Assembly (NCBI GenBank): GCA_021323945.1
Contig: JAJPKA010000017.1
Span: 219,990-283,989, forward strand
Direction: 5' to 3'
From: Pseudomonadota bacterium
Lineage (GTDB): Bacteria > Desulfobacterota > Binatia > Binatales > Binataceae
DNA length: 64,000 bases
The notes under the pieces were generated by a model. The model worked only from the letters and a program-made list of their open reading frames with translations, made no database searches and was not told where the DNA came from. Each line of letters starts with the position of its first letter. Position 1 is the first letter of the stretch. The translations under genes and the position numbers were made by a program. This document shows, piece by piece, positions 55,423 through 64,000 of the stretch.

Positions 55423-57110
55423 TCGTGGCTAGGCAGCGCTCGAGTAGGTTGGCGTCGAAGTCGAGTTCAAAAGCTAGAATCATCGATGGGCGGCGCCGAG
55501 GCACCCCAACCGAATTCGCCAGCATCGAGCCGAGCGAGGGAACGCGCTTTACCGCGCAACCTCGCGGCTCTGGCTTTTTGAGCGACAACTGGAGCTCAGC
55601 GGCTGCGCTTCGGGACGAAGTCGCCAATCGAGGGCGGGCAGAGTTTCGGCCAGCCGCCGCAGCAGTTTTTCTGTCAGGTAGCTCAGGAGTTCAGTCACTG
55701 CTCGAAAATTGGTGGGTTTCCTACGCCAGCACGCCGAGTGCCGCAGTTACCGCGGACTTTTTCATTCTTCGAAAATTATGAAATGACTGCTCGTAACTTA
55801 GTGGCCTTCCGCAGACGGCTTGTCACCGCTGGTCAAGTTGTGGCGGGACGAGAAGTATTGCGCCGTGCCGTCACCCACAGAACATCACACCATGGATGAC
55901 CGATCCGAGTGACATATTGTGAAGAAGACGTTCTGTGCATTTTTGGGGCGGCCGCGCGGTTCGTGGTGTTGATATCGCGCTTCGCCCAGTGGCGTCCGCT
56001 TCACACGACCACAGCCCTGCTGTGTAACAAACCGCTGCAGCGGTTCGCCTAGCCGCCATGCCAGGGCATGGCGTGAAAGACGGAATTTCCATGCGCTGGC
56101 GCTAGACTGTTGATTATCCGGTGAGCCGAGAATTCAGCAACTAATGGCGGAGAGGGAGGGATTCAAACCCTCGGTATCCGGTAAGAGTACGCCAGATTAG
56201 CAATCCGACCGGACGGTTTCACGCGGTGAGGACAAATACGACTGGAAGGGAAGCGAGTCTTTGTGTCACAAGGAGTTTCGTGAGGTCTTGCAATCCAACT
56301 GGATTACCCTGATTCCCCGCCAGCGAAGCCGGTTTGTTCTAGATCGGATCTAGGGTTCGCGCACCGGAAATCGAACAAACGGTATGCTTCGCTTAGGTCG
56401 GCTTCACAAGCCGCGATGCAAGAGGCCCTTGTTCGCGTCCGGATGGCTCCGCCAAAGGATTTTCAAAGACGAAATTGTTTTTGCATTCGTCAAGGACTGT
56501 TAGGTCGCCGCGCGACGTTTCAACCGGAGCGATGTGTGCACGGTTCGAGTTGAAGGGATTTGAATCCTTACGTCCGATGGGCGATGGCCTTTCGAGTTTG
56601 GTTCCGCCGACAACTACGGCGTCCAAGGCCATGCGCGAGATGACTTCCGAGAGGCACTCGTGGTCTAATCCAAAACCGAAGCTCCGCCACCTAATAATCG
56701 CGATAATCGCGCGCCTGCCTCGGCGACGCAGTTCACACTGACGGGCCGTCTCGACGCGAAAATCCACCCAGACTGCCCCGGTTTCAGTGCAGTCGCGACG
56801 GACCTTGACATACTGAGATGAAATTCGCTAGGAGAGCGACATCAACACGACCCGCCAAACGTTGACCCTGGTTGAGAAAGCTCGAACCCTTTGGCGGATG
56901 AAATCGCAAAGCTTCCATCGGGGCTGTTCATGGCTTACAGCCTGACGTTTCGCTCTGACGTACGTAGGGTTTGTACGAACTGCCGGATGGGACTGACAGG
57001 GATGGCAACCGAGTTGCTGCTACAGCGCCGGTCTCGGGCTTTTCTACGCGACGCAGCTATCACCTTCAGTTTACGCAGCTGTGCTCGGGAGCCGCAGGGC
57101 GAGGCCACCC
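55423..57110. other. gene-poor region at the left end of the tRNA-Ser element
   Basis: 1.7 kb with no convincing gene. Frames such as 55260-55781 and 56393-56767 are of shadow type or have no ribosome site. It contains the decayed tRNA-Ser copy at 56059-56205. The bases 56206-57110 would be the left part of the inserted segment. Confidence 0.5.
56059..56205 (-). repeat. decayed partial copy of tRNA-Ser(GCT) 3' half and flank
   Basis: About 147 bp, closely matching 60006-60153 with only a few substitutions and an indel. It contains the tRNA from the anticodon loop to the 3' end (56143-56205) and about 84 bp of 3' flank, but not the 5' half. It carries T-loop and variable-region changes, so it is not functional. 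This is the typical arrangement of the attachment-site remnant of an element integrated in a tRNA gene. Confidence 0.85.
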
Positions 57111-58247
57111 TTGAGTAGCGCGCCATATTTTTGCAGCAACTGTGGGGCATCGTATCACAGCTCTGAAGCGAGATGGTGCACCAAGTGTGGAAGGCCGCTC
57201 TCCAGACAAAAGCCGGAGGAGCGCCCTAAGTCAAACCACGCAGCAAAGACGCCGCCAGCGCTGCATTCGGCACAAAAAGCGCCCCCAGTGGTGCCGGCAC
57301 CAAAAGCGTCGTCAGCGCCTACCGGGCCGCGCCTGACGACCAGAAAGTCTGAGCTCCACATGGCTGTCGAGAGAAGCGGGCGGATAGCCTGGTTGGTCGG
57401 CTCGCACTGTGGACATCTGCTGACGGATGTCGGGCAGCTGCTCGGGCAGGCCGCTCTGGATGTAATCTTTGCCGCGCGGCTTTTACTGCTACAAAGAGCT
57501 CGACATGATGCGTGCCAACCCACGGCCGGGATTGATTCTGCCATCGCCAGGCTTCGTAACCAACGCTCGCAGCGCTGGTCGGCATGGAAGGCGAGTCCCA
57601 CCTGGCGGAAGATGGAAATACGCGCGGTGCTGGCGCTGCTCGGCTTGCTAATTGTTCTCTTTTTGCGTTCCCATTTCAGCGCGAGCATAGGGGCTGACGC
57701 CGGTGATGCGACGGCGACGGCCGCGGCCTGCCCGCCTGGTACACCACTATCGGTATGCCATTGGGAACAATTGCTGCCCAAATGCAAATACGGATTGGAA
57801 GGCGGAGGAGGGCCGCTACGCTGCGCCGACGCGAACAATCCTAACAGCTCGGCCAGCATCGAGCATCCGCTTTTTGCGCTGTTACAATTGCCTCTTGCAG
57901 ATAAACAGGATGAGCCCGTTTGCCTCGCGATCACGAAGTCCAACTACCTGGAATCGGGCAACTACATGGTGCCACTTCACGCCGACAATGATCCGTGGGG
58001 ACAGTTGCCTGCTTATGACTACTTGAACTATCAAGTGCACTTGCCCGACCGACGATTGACGCTAACGAGCGCGTGGACCCAACAAGGCGTCGAGCGCAAG
58101 ATCGACAAGGACTTCAAGATCTACGATGTACCCCAGCGCGGCTGGCCTTGCTCACTCCACAACTGGGCTCAACTGTTGGCAAATGATCAGGTGCCGATCG
58201 CGAACGTTCCCGACCAACGCTACGGAAAGCTCAAATTTTTACAGTAG
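57111..58247 (+). CDS. zinc-ribbon membrane protein
   Basis: 378 residues from a TTG at 57111 (GAGG 6 bases upstream; an upstream GTG at 57081 would add 10 residues). N-terminal zinc ribbon YFCSNCG and WCTKCG (CxxC, 13, CxxC), a basic Pro/Ala/Lys linker (about 35-80), a second helical region (about 95-185), one membrane helix (about 195-213) and a C-terminal extracytoplasmic domain of about 150 residues with several cysteines. Not a recognised family. It lies within the tRNA-bounded segment, with a signal-peptide protein next (10 bases away). Confidence 0.72.
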   Translation: MSSAPYFCSNCGASYHSSEARWCTKCGRPLSRQKPEERPKSNHAAKTPPALHSAQKAPPVVPAPKASSAPTGPRLTTRKSELHMAVERSGRIAWLVGSHCGHLLTDVGQLLGQAALDVIFAARLLLLQRARHDACQPTAGIDSAIARLRNQRSQRWSAWKASPTWRKMEIRAVLALLGLLIVLFLRSHFSASIGADAGDATATAAACPPGTPLSVCHWEQLLPKCKYGLEGGGGPLRCADANNPNSSASIEHPLFALLQLPLADKQDEPVCLAITKSNYLESGNYMVPLHADNDPWGQLPAYDYLNYQVHLPDRRLTLTSAWTQQGVERKIDKDFKIYDVPQRGWPCSLHNWAQLLANDQVPIANVPDQRYGKLKFLQ

Positions 58248-58257
58248 GAGAGCGGAC

Positions 58258-58872
58258 ATGCGGAAGGCGGTTCTGATCGTTGTTTTGTTGCTATTTAGCG
58301 GTCCTGCTTACGCTCAACCGAAGTACCAGATCTATTATACGTACGCAGCCTTCGGCGCGCGCGATGTGCACGGAAATCCTGTGATCGACCCGGGCACGGG
58401 CAAGCAGATTCAAACCGGCGTCTGCATCGTTTGGAAATCCTACTATACCAAGATTGACAACCCCGACGTGGAAATTTTGGGCAGCAACTTCTACTCCAAA
58501 TACAGCTACAGGGTCGATCCGCGTGATCTGCGGCTAACGATCTATAGCGTCGAAGCGCCCCGTGTCGTAGCGATTACCAGCGGCACCGGCTGGTTCCCCG
58601 TGGGCGGCAATGTCGATTTTCAGACCAATATCACCGTGCCGCTGGATACGCAGCCTCAAGCTCAGTGGCCGTGCAGCGCGGAGACTTGGAAATTGGCATT
58701 GAGCATTCCGGACAGATATTATCTGCCCCCGCCCGTGATCTTGCCAAGCGGTTTCCGGCCTATCCCTTCGTCATACGGTCCGACCTATAATGGTAAGCAT
58801 GCTGTAAGTGGAAGTGTAATGCCCATTTGTCCGCCCGGCACTTCCCATGGCGCGGGAGGTTATTGCTATTGA
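58258..58872 (+). CDS. exported hypothetical protein
   Basis: 204 residues starting at the ATG 58258, preceded by GGAG. A signal peptide ends near residue 19 (PAYAQ). The mature protein is rich in Tyr, Pro and Val with a C-terminal MPICPPGTSHGAGGYCY. No family recognised. Possibly a partner of the zinc-ribbon membrane protein, which also has an extracytoplasmic domain; they are separated by 10 bases and probably co-transcribed. Confidence 0.65.
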   Translation: MRKAVLIVVLLLFSGPAYAQPKYQIYYTYAAFGARDVHGNPVIDPGTGKQIQTGVCIVWKSYYTKIDNPDVEILGSNFYSKYSYRVDPRDLRLTIYSVEAPRVVAITSGTGWFPVGGNVDFQTNITVPLDTQPQAQWPCSAETWKLALSIPDRYYLPPPVILPSGFRPIPSSYGPTYNGKHAVSGSVMPICPPGTSHGAGGYCY

Positions 58873-58965
58873 AACGGGAGCGAGGCAGCCCGCGTTGTGC
58901 CCGCCGCCTGGTGGGCACGCGCCGTCCACTGGAATCAGGCCAGCTCCATCCTCGCCGGGTAGGTT

Positions 58966-59412
58966 CTATGCCAGGACAGATGCGCTTGGGGGCGATGCTG
59001 CTGGCGCTAACTTCTGGCCGCGCCGACTCACGCGCCGCAGCCTCCTCCGGGTGATAGTTTCGGCAGCGCTTCGCGAGAACCGGTTTCCGCCTGCGTCTGC
59101 GAGGGCCCCCTGGCTGCTCCCCAGCCAGATCCCCCCTGATAGCGTCGTGATGACAACCGAGGAGGTATAACAACTCGGGAAAGATTGATAGGCGTAAATG
59201 TCGGTGCCAAGCACGGAGCCGAGCCAGCGGCACCTCGCAGCAGCCGCGGCCTTCAGCTCTCGACCCATCTCAACCGGACAAACTTTGCCGCAATCCGCGG
59301 GCGGCAGCGTACCATTGGCCCAGACGGGTGGCGGCTTGCCGGGTGAAGGTTGGTTCGGCGGCAGCTTTTTAAGCAACTCGTTGATATCGGTCCCGCCCGT
59401 CCGGCAGATCAC
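58966..59412 (-). CDS. doubtful hypothetical frame
   Basis: 148 residues from a GTG. The first part (ELLKKLPPNQPSPGKPP and PPADCGKVCPVEM) has protein-like composition and the frame continues upstream for about 25 codons without a start. The last 50 residues are basic and shadow-like. It could be a decayed gene within the element. Weak support only. Confidence 0.3.
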   Translation of the reverse strand: MICRTGGTDINELLKKLPPNQPSPGKPPPVWANGTLPPADCGKVCPVEMGRELKAAAAARCRWLGSVLGTDIYAYQSFPSCYTSSVVITTLSGGIWLGSSQGALADAGGNRFSRSAAETITRRRLRRVSRRGQKLAPAASPPSASVLA

Positions 59413-60005
59413 ATGATCAGGCGGACCCTTGCAGCAATACCATCGCTGCCGACGCTGCGCGCTGGATGGTTGCCAACTCTCAAATCGTCTGGAAGGTCAA
59501 TCCGTTCATCCGTGAGGTGGTCATTGAAAAGGTGCTGGCGGTTCTGTTCTGTACTCCCGCCAGAGGCTATCGATGGGTCGGCGTCCTGAACCGGGAAAAG
59601 TTCCGCCTGATCTATTATGTTAACGAGTCGAAATCGTCAGCCTCAAAATCGTTTTTCGCTCAAACCAGGCTGGATGGCAGGCGGCAGAACGGACTTTGCA
59701 AAAGCATATCGGCGACCTCGCCAGCGCTGACAAAATTTGGTAAGTCCAAGCAAGAACTGCAACAGGGCATCGCGCAAGGCTTTGCTCGCAATGCAGCACA
59801 ATGGCGGCGCGTGCTGAAGATTCGTGTACCGTCGGGCTTTGGAAGCGAGATTCAGAACCTGGTTGCCTATGGTCAAGGAGAACGGGGTGGCGGTCCGCAT
59901 TTTGCCATGGCCATGAATCCTGACGGAGTAGCGGGCTGCGGACCCCCCATTGCCCTGGCTCACAGCGAATCGCGGCTTGGTGGTCAGTCGAACTCTGCTT
60001 TCGGC
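59413..60005. other. region with one doubtful frame
   Basis: A plus-strand frame from 59466 to 60023 begins MVANSQIVWKVNPFIREVV and looks protein-like for the first 70 residues. It has no ribosome site and runs into the tRNA flank repeat, so it is not annotated as a gene. The bases form the right part of the putative inserted segment. Confidence 0.3.
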
Positions 60006-60183
<178 letters not shown>

Positions 60184-60415
60184 ATGCTCGTCAGGACGAC
60201 TTATTTAATCACTCTCAGCGCCCCGGGCAAACCATCTCCTTTGATTCGAACGATCAGTCGTGCAGTGCGAGCAGCGGTCACAGCTTGATGGCTCACCGCC
60301 GTATTCGTCCAATGAAGGGTGTGGGCTTGAATCAAAGCCGCCAGCAATTGCTGGCCTGCGAGAAATTAGCTCGTATCCTTGTAAGCAGAGCCCCGGAAAC
60401 CGAGCACTCGAAGGC

Positions 60416-61780
60416 ATGCCGCATAGCCGCAAGAAGTTGACCAAAACGATCCTGAGCCGTTTCGCCGCCCACTTCGAAGGCGACCTCATACTTCCCGAAA
60501 ATCGCCTCTATTCACGTGCGCGACGCGTTTGGAATCATGCGATCGACCAATACCCGCAACTTATCGCACGATGTCGCAACAGTGACGACATCATTCGTGC
60601 GGTCCAATTGGCTCGCGATTACAATCTGCTCCCTGCAGTACGCGGCGGTGGCCACAGCTTTGCCGGTCATGGGGTCTGCGATGGTGGAATCGTGATCGAC
60701 CTGTCGGCCCTGAAGCAGACGATTATCGATCCAGTCCGCCGAATGGTTCGAATCAGTCCCGGAGTGCTGGGAAATGAGCTGGACTGCGTTACGCAGGCTT
60801 TCAAGCTCGCGGTGCCGCTCGGTTCTTGCCCGTCCACCGGCGTAGTGGGTTATGCATTGGGCGGCGGCGCAGGCTCATTAACGCCCAAGTTTGGTTACGC
60901 ATGCGATCATATTGCTCGATGTCAACTGATAACCGCTGATGCGCGCGAGATAACAGCTAGCCAAGGTGAGCATAAAGATCTTTTCTGGGCATTACGGGGA
61001 GCCGGCTCGAACTTCGGGATTGTCACCGCTTTGGAGCTGCAATTGGATCACGTTGATCAGGTTCTTTCCGGCCACCTCAAATACCCTATCGGCCAGGCTA
61101 CGAAAGTATTGGCCTTCATTGAGCAGTATGCGCAGGCGATTCCGGACGAGTTATTTCTGCTGCTGGCGGTGCTACCCCATCCGGGGGACCGAATGCTGAA
61201 CGTCAGCGTGGTCTGGCCCGGGGATCCCAAGCGCGGTGCAAAGGTGCTCGCTCCGCTGCGCCAATATCTGAAGCCTACTGAAGATACCATTCAAATTCGC
61301 AGCTATCTTGAGGAGCAGCGCGCCGGTTCCGACAACCCTGGTGACGGTGACTATTCCACCTACCGCCGCGCCGGACATCTGGAAGATCTTGGCGCCGAAA
61401 CGATCGACGCAATCGTCGAACACGCTACGAGGGCCCCGACCGAGGCCAGCGGCATTACTATGATTTACTGGCATGGGCCGTGGTCGTCAGAGCCTCGAGA
61501 CGACGCTTTCGGCTTTCGACAGACGGGCTATCATTATTGGATTCACTCGTATTGGCAGCGGGCCAACGAGGCTTTGCCAGCGCAGCGGTGGGTCAAGGGC
61601 TTTTTTGACACTTTAGCGCCATATTCCAGCGGCGCTGTCTACGTCAACGACCTCCAGAATGAGGGCCAGGAACGGGTACGTGCTGCGTATGGCGACAAGT
61701 ATGAGCGATTGCGAGCGCTTAAGCGCAAATACGACCCGACGAACTTTTTTCGCGTTAACCAAAATATTCCGCCCAATTGA
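60416..61780 (+). CDS. BBE-type FAD-dependent oxidoreductase
   Basis: 454 residues from the ATG at 60416. An N-terminal FAD domain has VRGGGHSFAGHG (covalent His) and a GSCPSTGVVGYALGGGAG with a Cys at the site that forms a 6-S-cysteinyl bond in bicovalent enzymes. A C-terminal berberine-bridge-type region (KYDPTNFFRVNQNI) ends it. It should oxidise an alcohol, aldehyde or sugar. The start is uncertain because no good ribosome site lies before the ATG. It is 233 bases from tRNA-Ser. Confidence 0.88.
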   Translation: MPHSRKKLTKTILSRFAAHFEGDLILPENRLYSRARRVWNHAIDQYPQLIARCRNSDDIIRAVQLARDYNLLPAVRGGGHSFAGHGVCDGGIVIDLSALKQTIIDPVRRMVRISPGVLGNELDCVTQAFKLAVPLGSCPSTGVVGYALGGGAGSLTPKFGYACDHIARCQLITADAREITASQGEHKDLFWALRGAGSNFGIVTALELQLDHVDQVLSGHLKYPIGQATKVLAFIEQYAQAIPDELFLLLAVLPHPGDRMLNVSVVWPGDPKRGAKVLAPLRQYLKPTEDTIQIRSYLEEQRAGSDNPGDGDYSTYRRAGHLEDLGAETIDAIVEHATRAPTEASGITMIYWHGPWSSEPRDDAFGFRQTGYHYWIHSYWQRANEALPAQRWVKGFFDTLAPYSSGAVYVNDLQNEGQERVRAAYGDKYERLRALKRKYDPTNFFRVNQNIPPN

Positions 61781-61946
61781 CGATCCGACGGCGGCTCAGG
61801 CCTTCGAAAGCTCTGGCTTTGGCTAGGGCTTGTGATGCCGCGCGAGCTATCGAGCGGTCTTGCATCGGGCTTTATCGACGATCAAGCAAAAGCAAGGTCC
61901 CTTGCCGCCCTGTGGGCAAAAGCAGACCCGTGGGGAGCCGGCGTGC

Positions 61947-62729
61947 TTATTCGGGGATTTTATGGGGAGCTGGGGCCGATGATGCGGCTGCAGGCGAGCC
62001 GAAAATTGACGTAGTCTGCTGATAACCCTTGGGTACTTCGAAGGTATCGGCAGAAAGGCTCTTGACGCTTATTTTCTGGACCGTTGTGTCGTTGACAAAC
62101 TTGCGATGGTCAAGCATTTCGCGGATGGCCTTGGCCTGTTCGGGTGGTGTGCCTGGTGGCGGATCACCCATCGTGGTGGTGATCTTCAGTCGCAGCGGAA
62201 CCCCGGGCGGGATCTGCCCCATATTGGCCATGGTTGTGCCTTTGACTTTTTCCGCCATGACGCGCTGAAAATTACTATAGTCTGCGGCTCCTGGGGCCGA
62301 GTCCGAGAAACATCCGGACATACTCACCGAGTTACCGCCGACCGTTCCGGTTCCCGAGTATTCGTCGCAGGAGTAGCCAATAATAGTTTCGTGGGCCCCG
62401 GTTTTTTTAAAACTGATGGTGGGTGAGACTCCCGTTTGACTCATTGCCGCGGCGCTCTTCGGCGGAAACGGGATGACCACATAGGTCTTGCGGCGGCCAT
62501 CGACCATCGTCATCGTTCCTTTATCGAGATCAGTTATGATCGTCCGAATACCGTTATCGATGACGGATTTTTGCTTGTCGCCTTCGATCATGACGGTGCG
62601 GGTTCGATTCACACGCTGTCCGTTGATCTCGTCGACCGTCTGCTGTTCGTCAACCACAACGCCGGCATGAGCTGTGGCGGCGAAGGACAGGATCGCAATA
62701 AAGCCCAGAGCGGGCGCGAACTTCTTCAT
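61947..62729 (-). CDS. DUF4412-domain exported protein
   Basis: 260 residues from the ATG at 62729. A signal peptide (about 1-22, ending TAHAG) is followed by a DUF4412-like domain: KQKSVIDNGIRTIITDLDKGTM, a GYSCDEYSGTGTV motif and the ending FEVPKGYQ. The role is unknown. Its start overlaps the stop of the upstream flippase-like gene by 4 bases (ATGA), so they are coupled. Confidence 0.85.
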   Translation of the reverse strand: MKKFAPALGFIAILSFAATAHAGVVVDEQQTVDEINGQRVNRTRTVMIEGDKQKSVIDNGIRTIITDLDKGTMTMVDGRRKTYVVIPFPPKSAAAMSQTGVSPTISFKKTGAHETIIGYSCDEYSGTGTVGGNSVSMSGCFSDSAPGAADYSNFQRVMAEKVKGTTMANMGQIPPGVPLRLKITTTMGDPPPGTPPEQAKAIREMLDHRKFVNDTTVQKISVKSLSADTFEVPKGYQQTTSIFGSPAAASSAPAPHKIPE

Positions 62730-63760
62730 AGTGATTCGCCTCGTTGTGGTTCTGCCATTTGCAGGATTCCCTCGGCACGATCCGCGCCGCGGACGCGCTC
62801 GGTAATGCGATGAGCGGTTAGGCCCGCCAATCCGAGCCCAACCCACACCATTTCTTTGATACGCCTGATCAAACCAATAGCAAAGCCCGCGTCTGGGGGA
62901 TACCCGAGCATCGACAAGATCAGGGCTTTGCCCCCTTCCTGACTTACGAGTTTGGCAGGGATCAGAAAGGTGGCGCGTTCGATCAGCAGGCCGAGCGCTT
63001 CGACCAGCGCCGCGGTTCTCCAGTTCGCAGGCTGTCGCAGGAGTCGTAGGTAAATGAAGATTTCAACCGGTCCGAGCGACCATGCGAGCAGGTAACAGCA
63101 GGATGAGGCCAACAGCCGCCATGGATGATTTTCGTAGAACAGCCTCAAACGGGTATCAGCGGCGCCCGCGGCGGCTCTGATTTCAGGGTCGGCTATCTGT
63201 GGAATTTCCAATTTGGCCGCCAGCCGCCATAGTTGAGAAAAAGGTCTTTTCATCTGGACCGCAAAGAAACCCGCGGCCAAGCCAATCGCGACGAGCAGAC
63301 CAGCAGTCGCCGGTATCAGAAGATGATCCATCCGCGCTTCGAGCGGCCATCCGGCTAACAAGCCACCGATGATGAAGCCGATTTGCCCGAGTGCTTCGGC
63401 CAATGAGGCAATTACGACGGTCGCCAACCCGGCTGCCATTGCGACTTTGGCGCGCACCATCATTGCCATGACGAACTGGCCGCCCAATTGGGCAGAGGGA
63501 GTTATGTAGTCGATCGCTTCGCCGGAAACGCGGGCGATGAAAAGTTCGCGGAAACTTAGCCGCGAAGGATAGTCGGTGATAGTCACCCGCCAGCCGACGG
63601 TATTCGCGACGCGCGCAACTGCTTCAAGCAAAACAGCGAAGGCGAGTCCCCACCCGGCATACCGCACGTACTGAGCGACGTTGGCCAGGCCAAACCGACT
63701 GAGGAACCAGGCATAAAAGCCGACAGCGAGCAGGATGATCAGAGTTTCGAGCCGACGCAT
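62726..63760 (-). CDS. flippase-like/lysylphosphatidylglycerol synthase-type membrane protein
   Basis: 344 residues with 7-8 membrane helices, belonging to the UPF0104/TIGR00374 group. The N-terminal text GWRVTITDYP and SAQLGGQFVMAMM, plus ERATFLIPAKLVSQEGG in the C-terminal half, are typical. These proteins are related to lipid flippases and to the membrane part of MprF. It has no aminoacyltransferase domain. The DUF4412 gene follows in an overlapping operon. Confidence 0.85.
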   Translation of the reverse strand: MRRLETLIILLAVGFYAWFLSRFGLANVAQYVRYAGWGLAFAVLLEAVARVANTVGWRVTITDYPSRLSFRELFIARVSGEAIDYITPSAQLGGQFVMAMMVRAKVAMAAGLATVVIASLAEALGQIGFIIGGLLAGWPLEARMDHLLIPATAGLLVAIGLAAGFFAVQMKRPFSQLWRLAAKLEIPQIADPEIRAAAGAADTRLRLFYENHPWRLLASSCCYLLAWSLGPVEIFIYLRLLRQPANWRTAALVEALGLLIERATFLIPAKLVSQEGGKALILSMLGYPPDAGFAIGLIRRIKEMVWVGLGLAGLTAHRITERVRGADRAEGILQMAEPQRGESL

Positions 63761-63916
63761 TCTGAACAGTTATCTAGTCGATTTCCATCCCGCCCTTGGC
63801 CGCCATTGTTTCAGGCACAACTCTCGCGTGCAAGTCGCGCCGCCTCCCGATGTCCACAGGGCGAGCATCGGCCCGATCGGCAAACTAGGCTATCCTTCAA
63901 CCAGCGGTTAGCTTGG

Positions 63917-64000
63917 TCAGACCTTGAAGCGGATGTGAATAATGTCGCCGTCGCGTACGACGTAATCGCGGCCTTCGAGCCGCAGTTTCCCTGCCTGACG
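63917..64000 (-). CDS. ychF: YchF-type GTPase, 3' end only
   Basis: The last 27 codons and stop of a gene entering from the right edge. The frame reads RLEGRDYVVRDGDIIHIRFKV, the characteristic end of YchF (Obg-like P-loop ATPase). Most of the gene is outside the window. Confidence 0.88.
   Translation of the reverse strand, partial: RQAGKLRLEGRDYVVRDGDIIHIRFKV

Noticed and set aside
55260-55781. A 173-codon plus-strand frame
   Set aside because: It overlaps the small membrane gene at 55198-55422 in another frame, has biased composition and no ribosome site or family features.
56547-56700. tRNA-like T-arm (AAGGATTCAAATCCCTT on the minus strand)
   Set aside because: No acceptor stem or anticodon arm can be paired to it; not a tRNA.

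Overview
The window is chromosomal DNA of a high-GC, Gram-negative-type bacterium: lipoproteins and signal peptides, an RND/MMPL exporter, and zinc-type HemB. Several genes use GTG or TTG starts that Shine-Dalgarno spacing supports. Five luciferase-like (LLM) flavin monooxygenases occur with Rieske and extradiol dioxygenases, ACMSD-type amidohydrolase, epoxide hydrolase and SDR genes. That mix suits an uncultured soil or subsurface lineage such as Binatota (Desulfobacterota_B) or a neighbour. No rRNA is present, so this placement is inference only.

Layout. 1-4.2 kb: the 5' part of a DUF523/DUF1722 gene, then fabF-fabH and a crotonase-fold gene lacking both usual glutamates. 4.3-11.6 kb: a minus-strand aromatic or hydrocarbon catabolic block (two tandem LLM monooxygenases, alpha/beta hydrolase, Rieske alpha and beta subunits, extradiol dioxygenase). 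11.7-25.9 kb: a mixed region with YqeY, epoxide hydrolase, lipoproteins, a YCF48-like/RND pair with a clear terminator, a deacetylase, a DOPA-dioxygenase-like protein, an amidohydrolase and a secreted beta-helix protein. 26.1-33.6 kb: a TetR-HAD-LarA-like operon ending in a 1440-residue reductase/acyl-ligase/ACP/acyltransferase enzyme that resembles ElbD of myxobacterial ether-lipid synthesis. 33.6-38.8 kb: a small membrane protein, the tetrapyrrole genes hemC, cobA-hemD and hemB, and an SDR. The last 23 bp of hemB is repeated four times in tandem.

38.9-48 kb: a streptogramin-lyase-like propeller, a patatin with an extra C-terminal domain, a metallophosphoesterase, three more LLM enzymes and a BtuF-like corrinoid-binding protein. 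48.4-55.4 kb: two tandem thymidylate-kinase-like genes (the second with Arg in place of the Walker A Lys), a frameshifted CHAD gene, sixA, a radical SAM protein, an SH3 protein, a GNAT-like protein and a small membrane protein. 56-60.2 kb: a likely integrated-element remnant. An intact tRNA-Ser(GCT) lies at one end, and a decayed copy of its 3' part plus flank lies about 4 kb away. 60.4-64 kb: a BBE-type flavoprotein, a DUF4412 protein, a flippase-like membrane protein and the 3' end of ychF.

How the genes fit together. The Rieske dioxygenase, extradiol dioxygenase and alpha/beta hydrolase could carry out ring hydroxylation, meta cleavage and hydrolysis; the dihydrodiol dehydrogenase and electron-transfer partners are not in the window. 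The HAD, LarA-like and ElbD-like genes overlap and are probably translated together as a lipid-modifying system. HemC, CobA-HemD and HemB form a haem/sirohaem operon. The CHAD, SixA and kinase-like genes may form a polyphosphate- or phosphate-signalling group, which is speculative.
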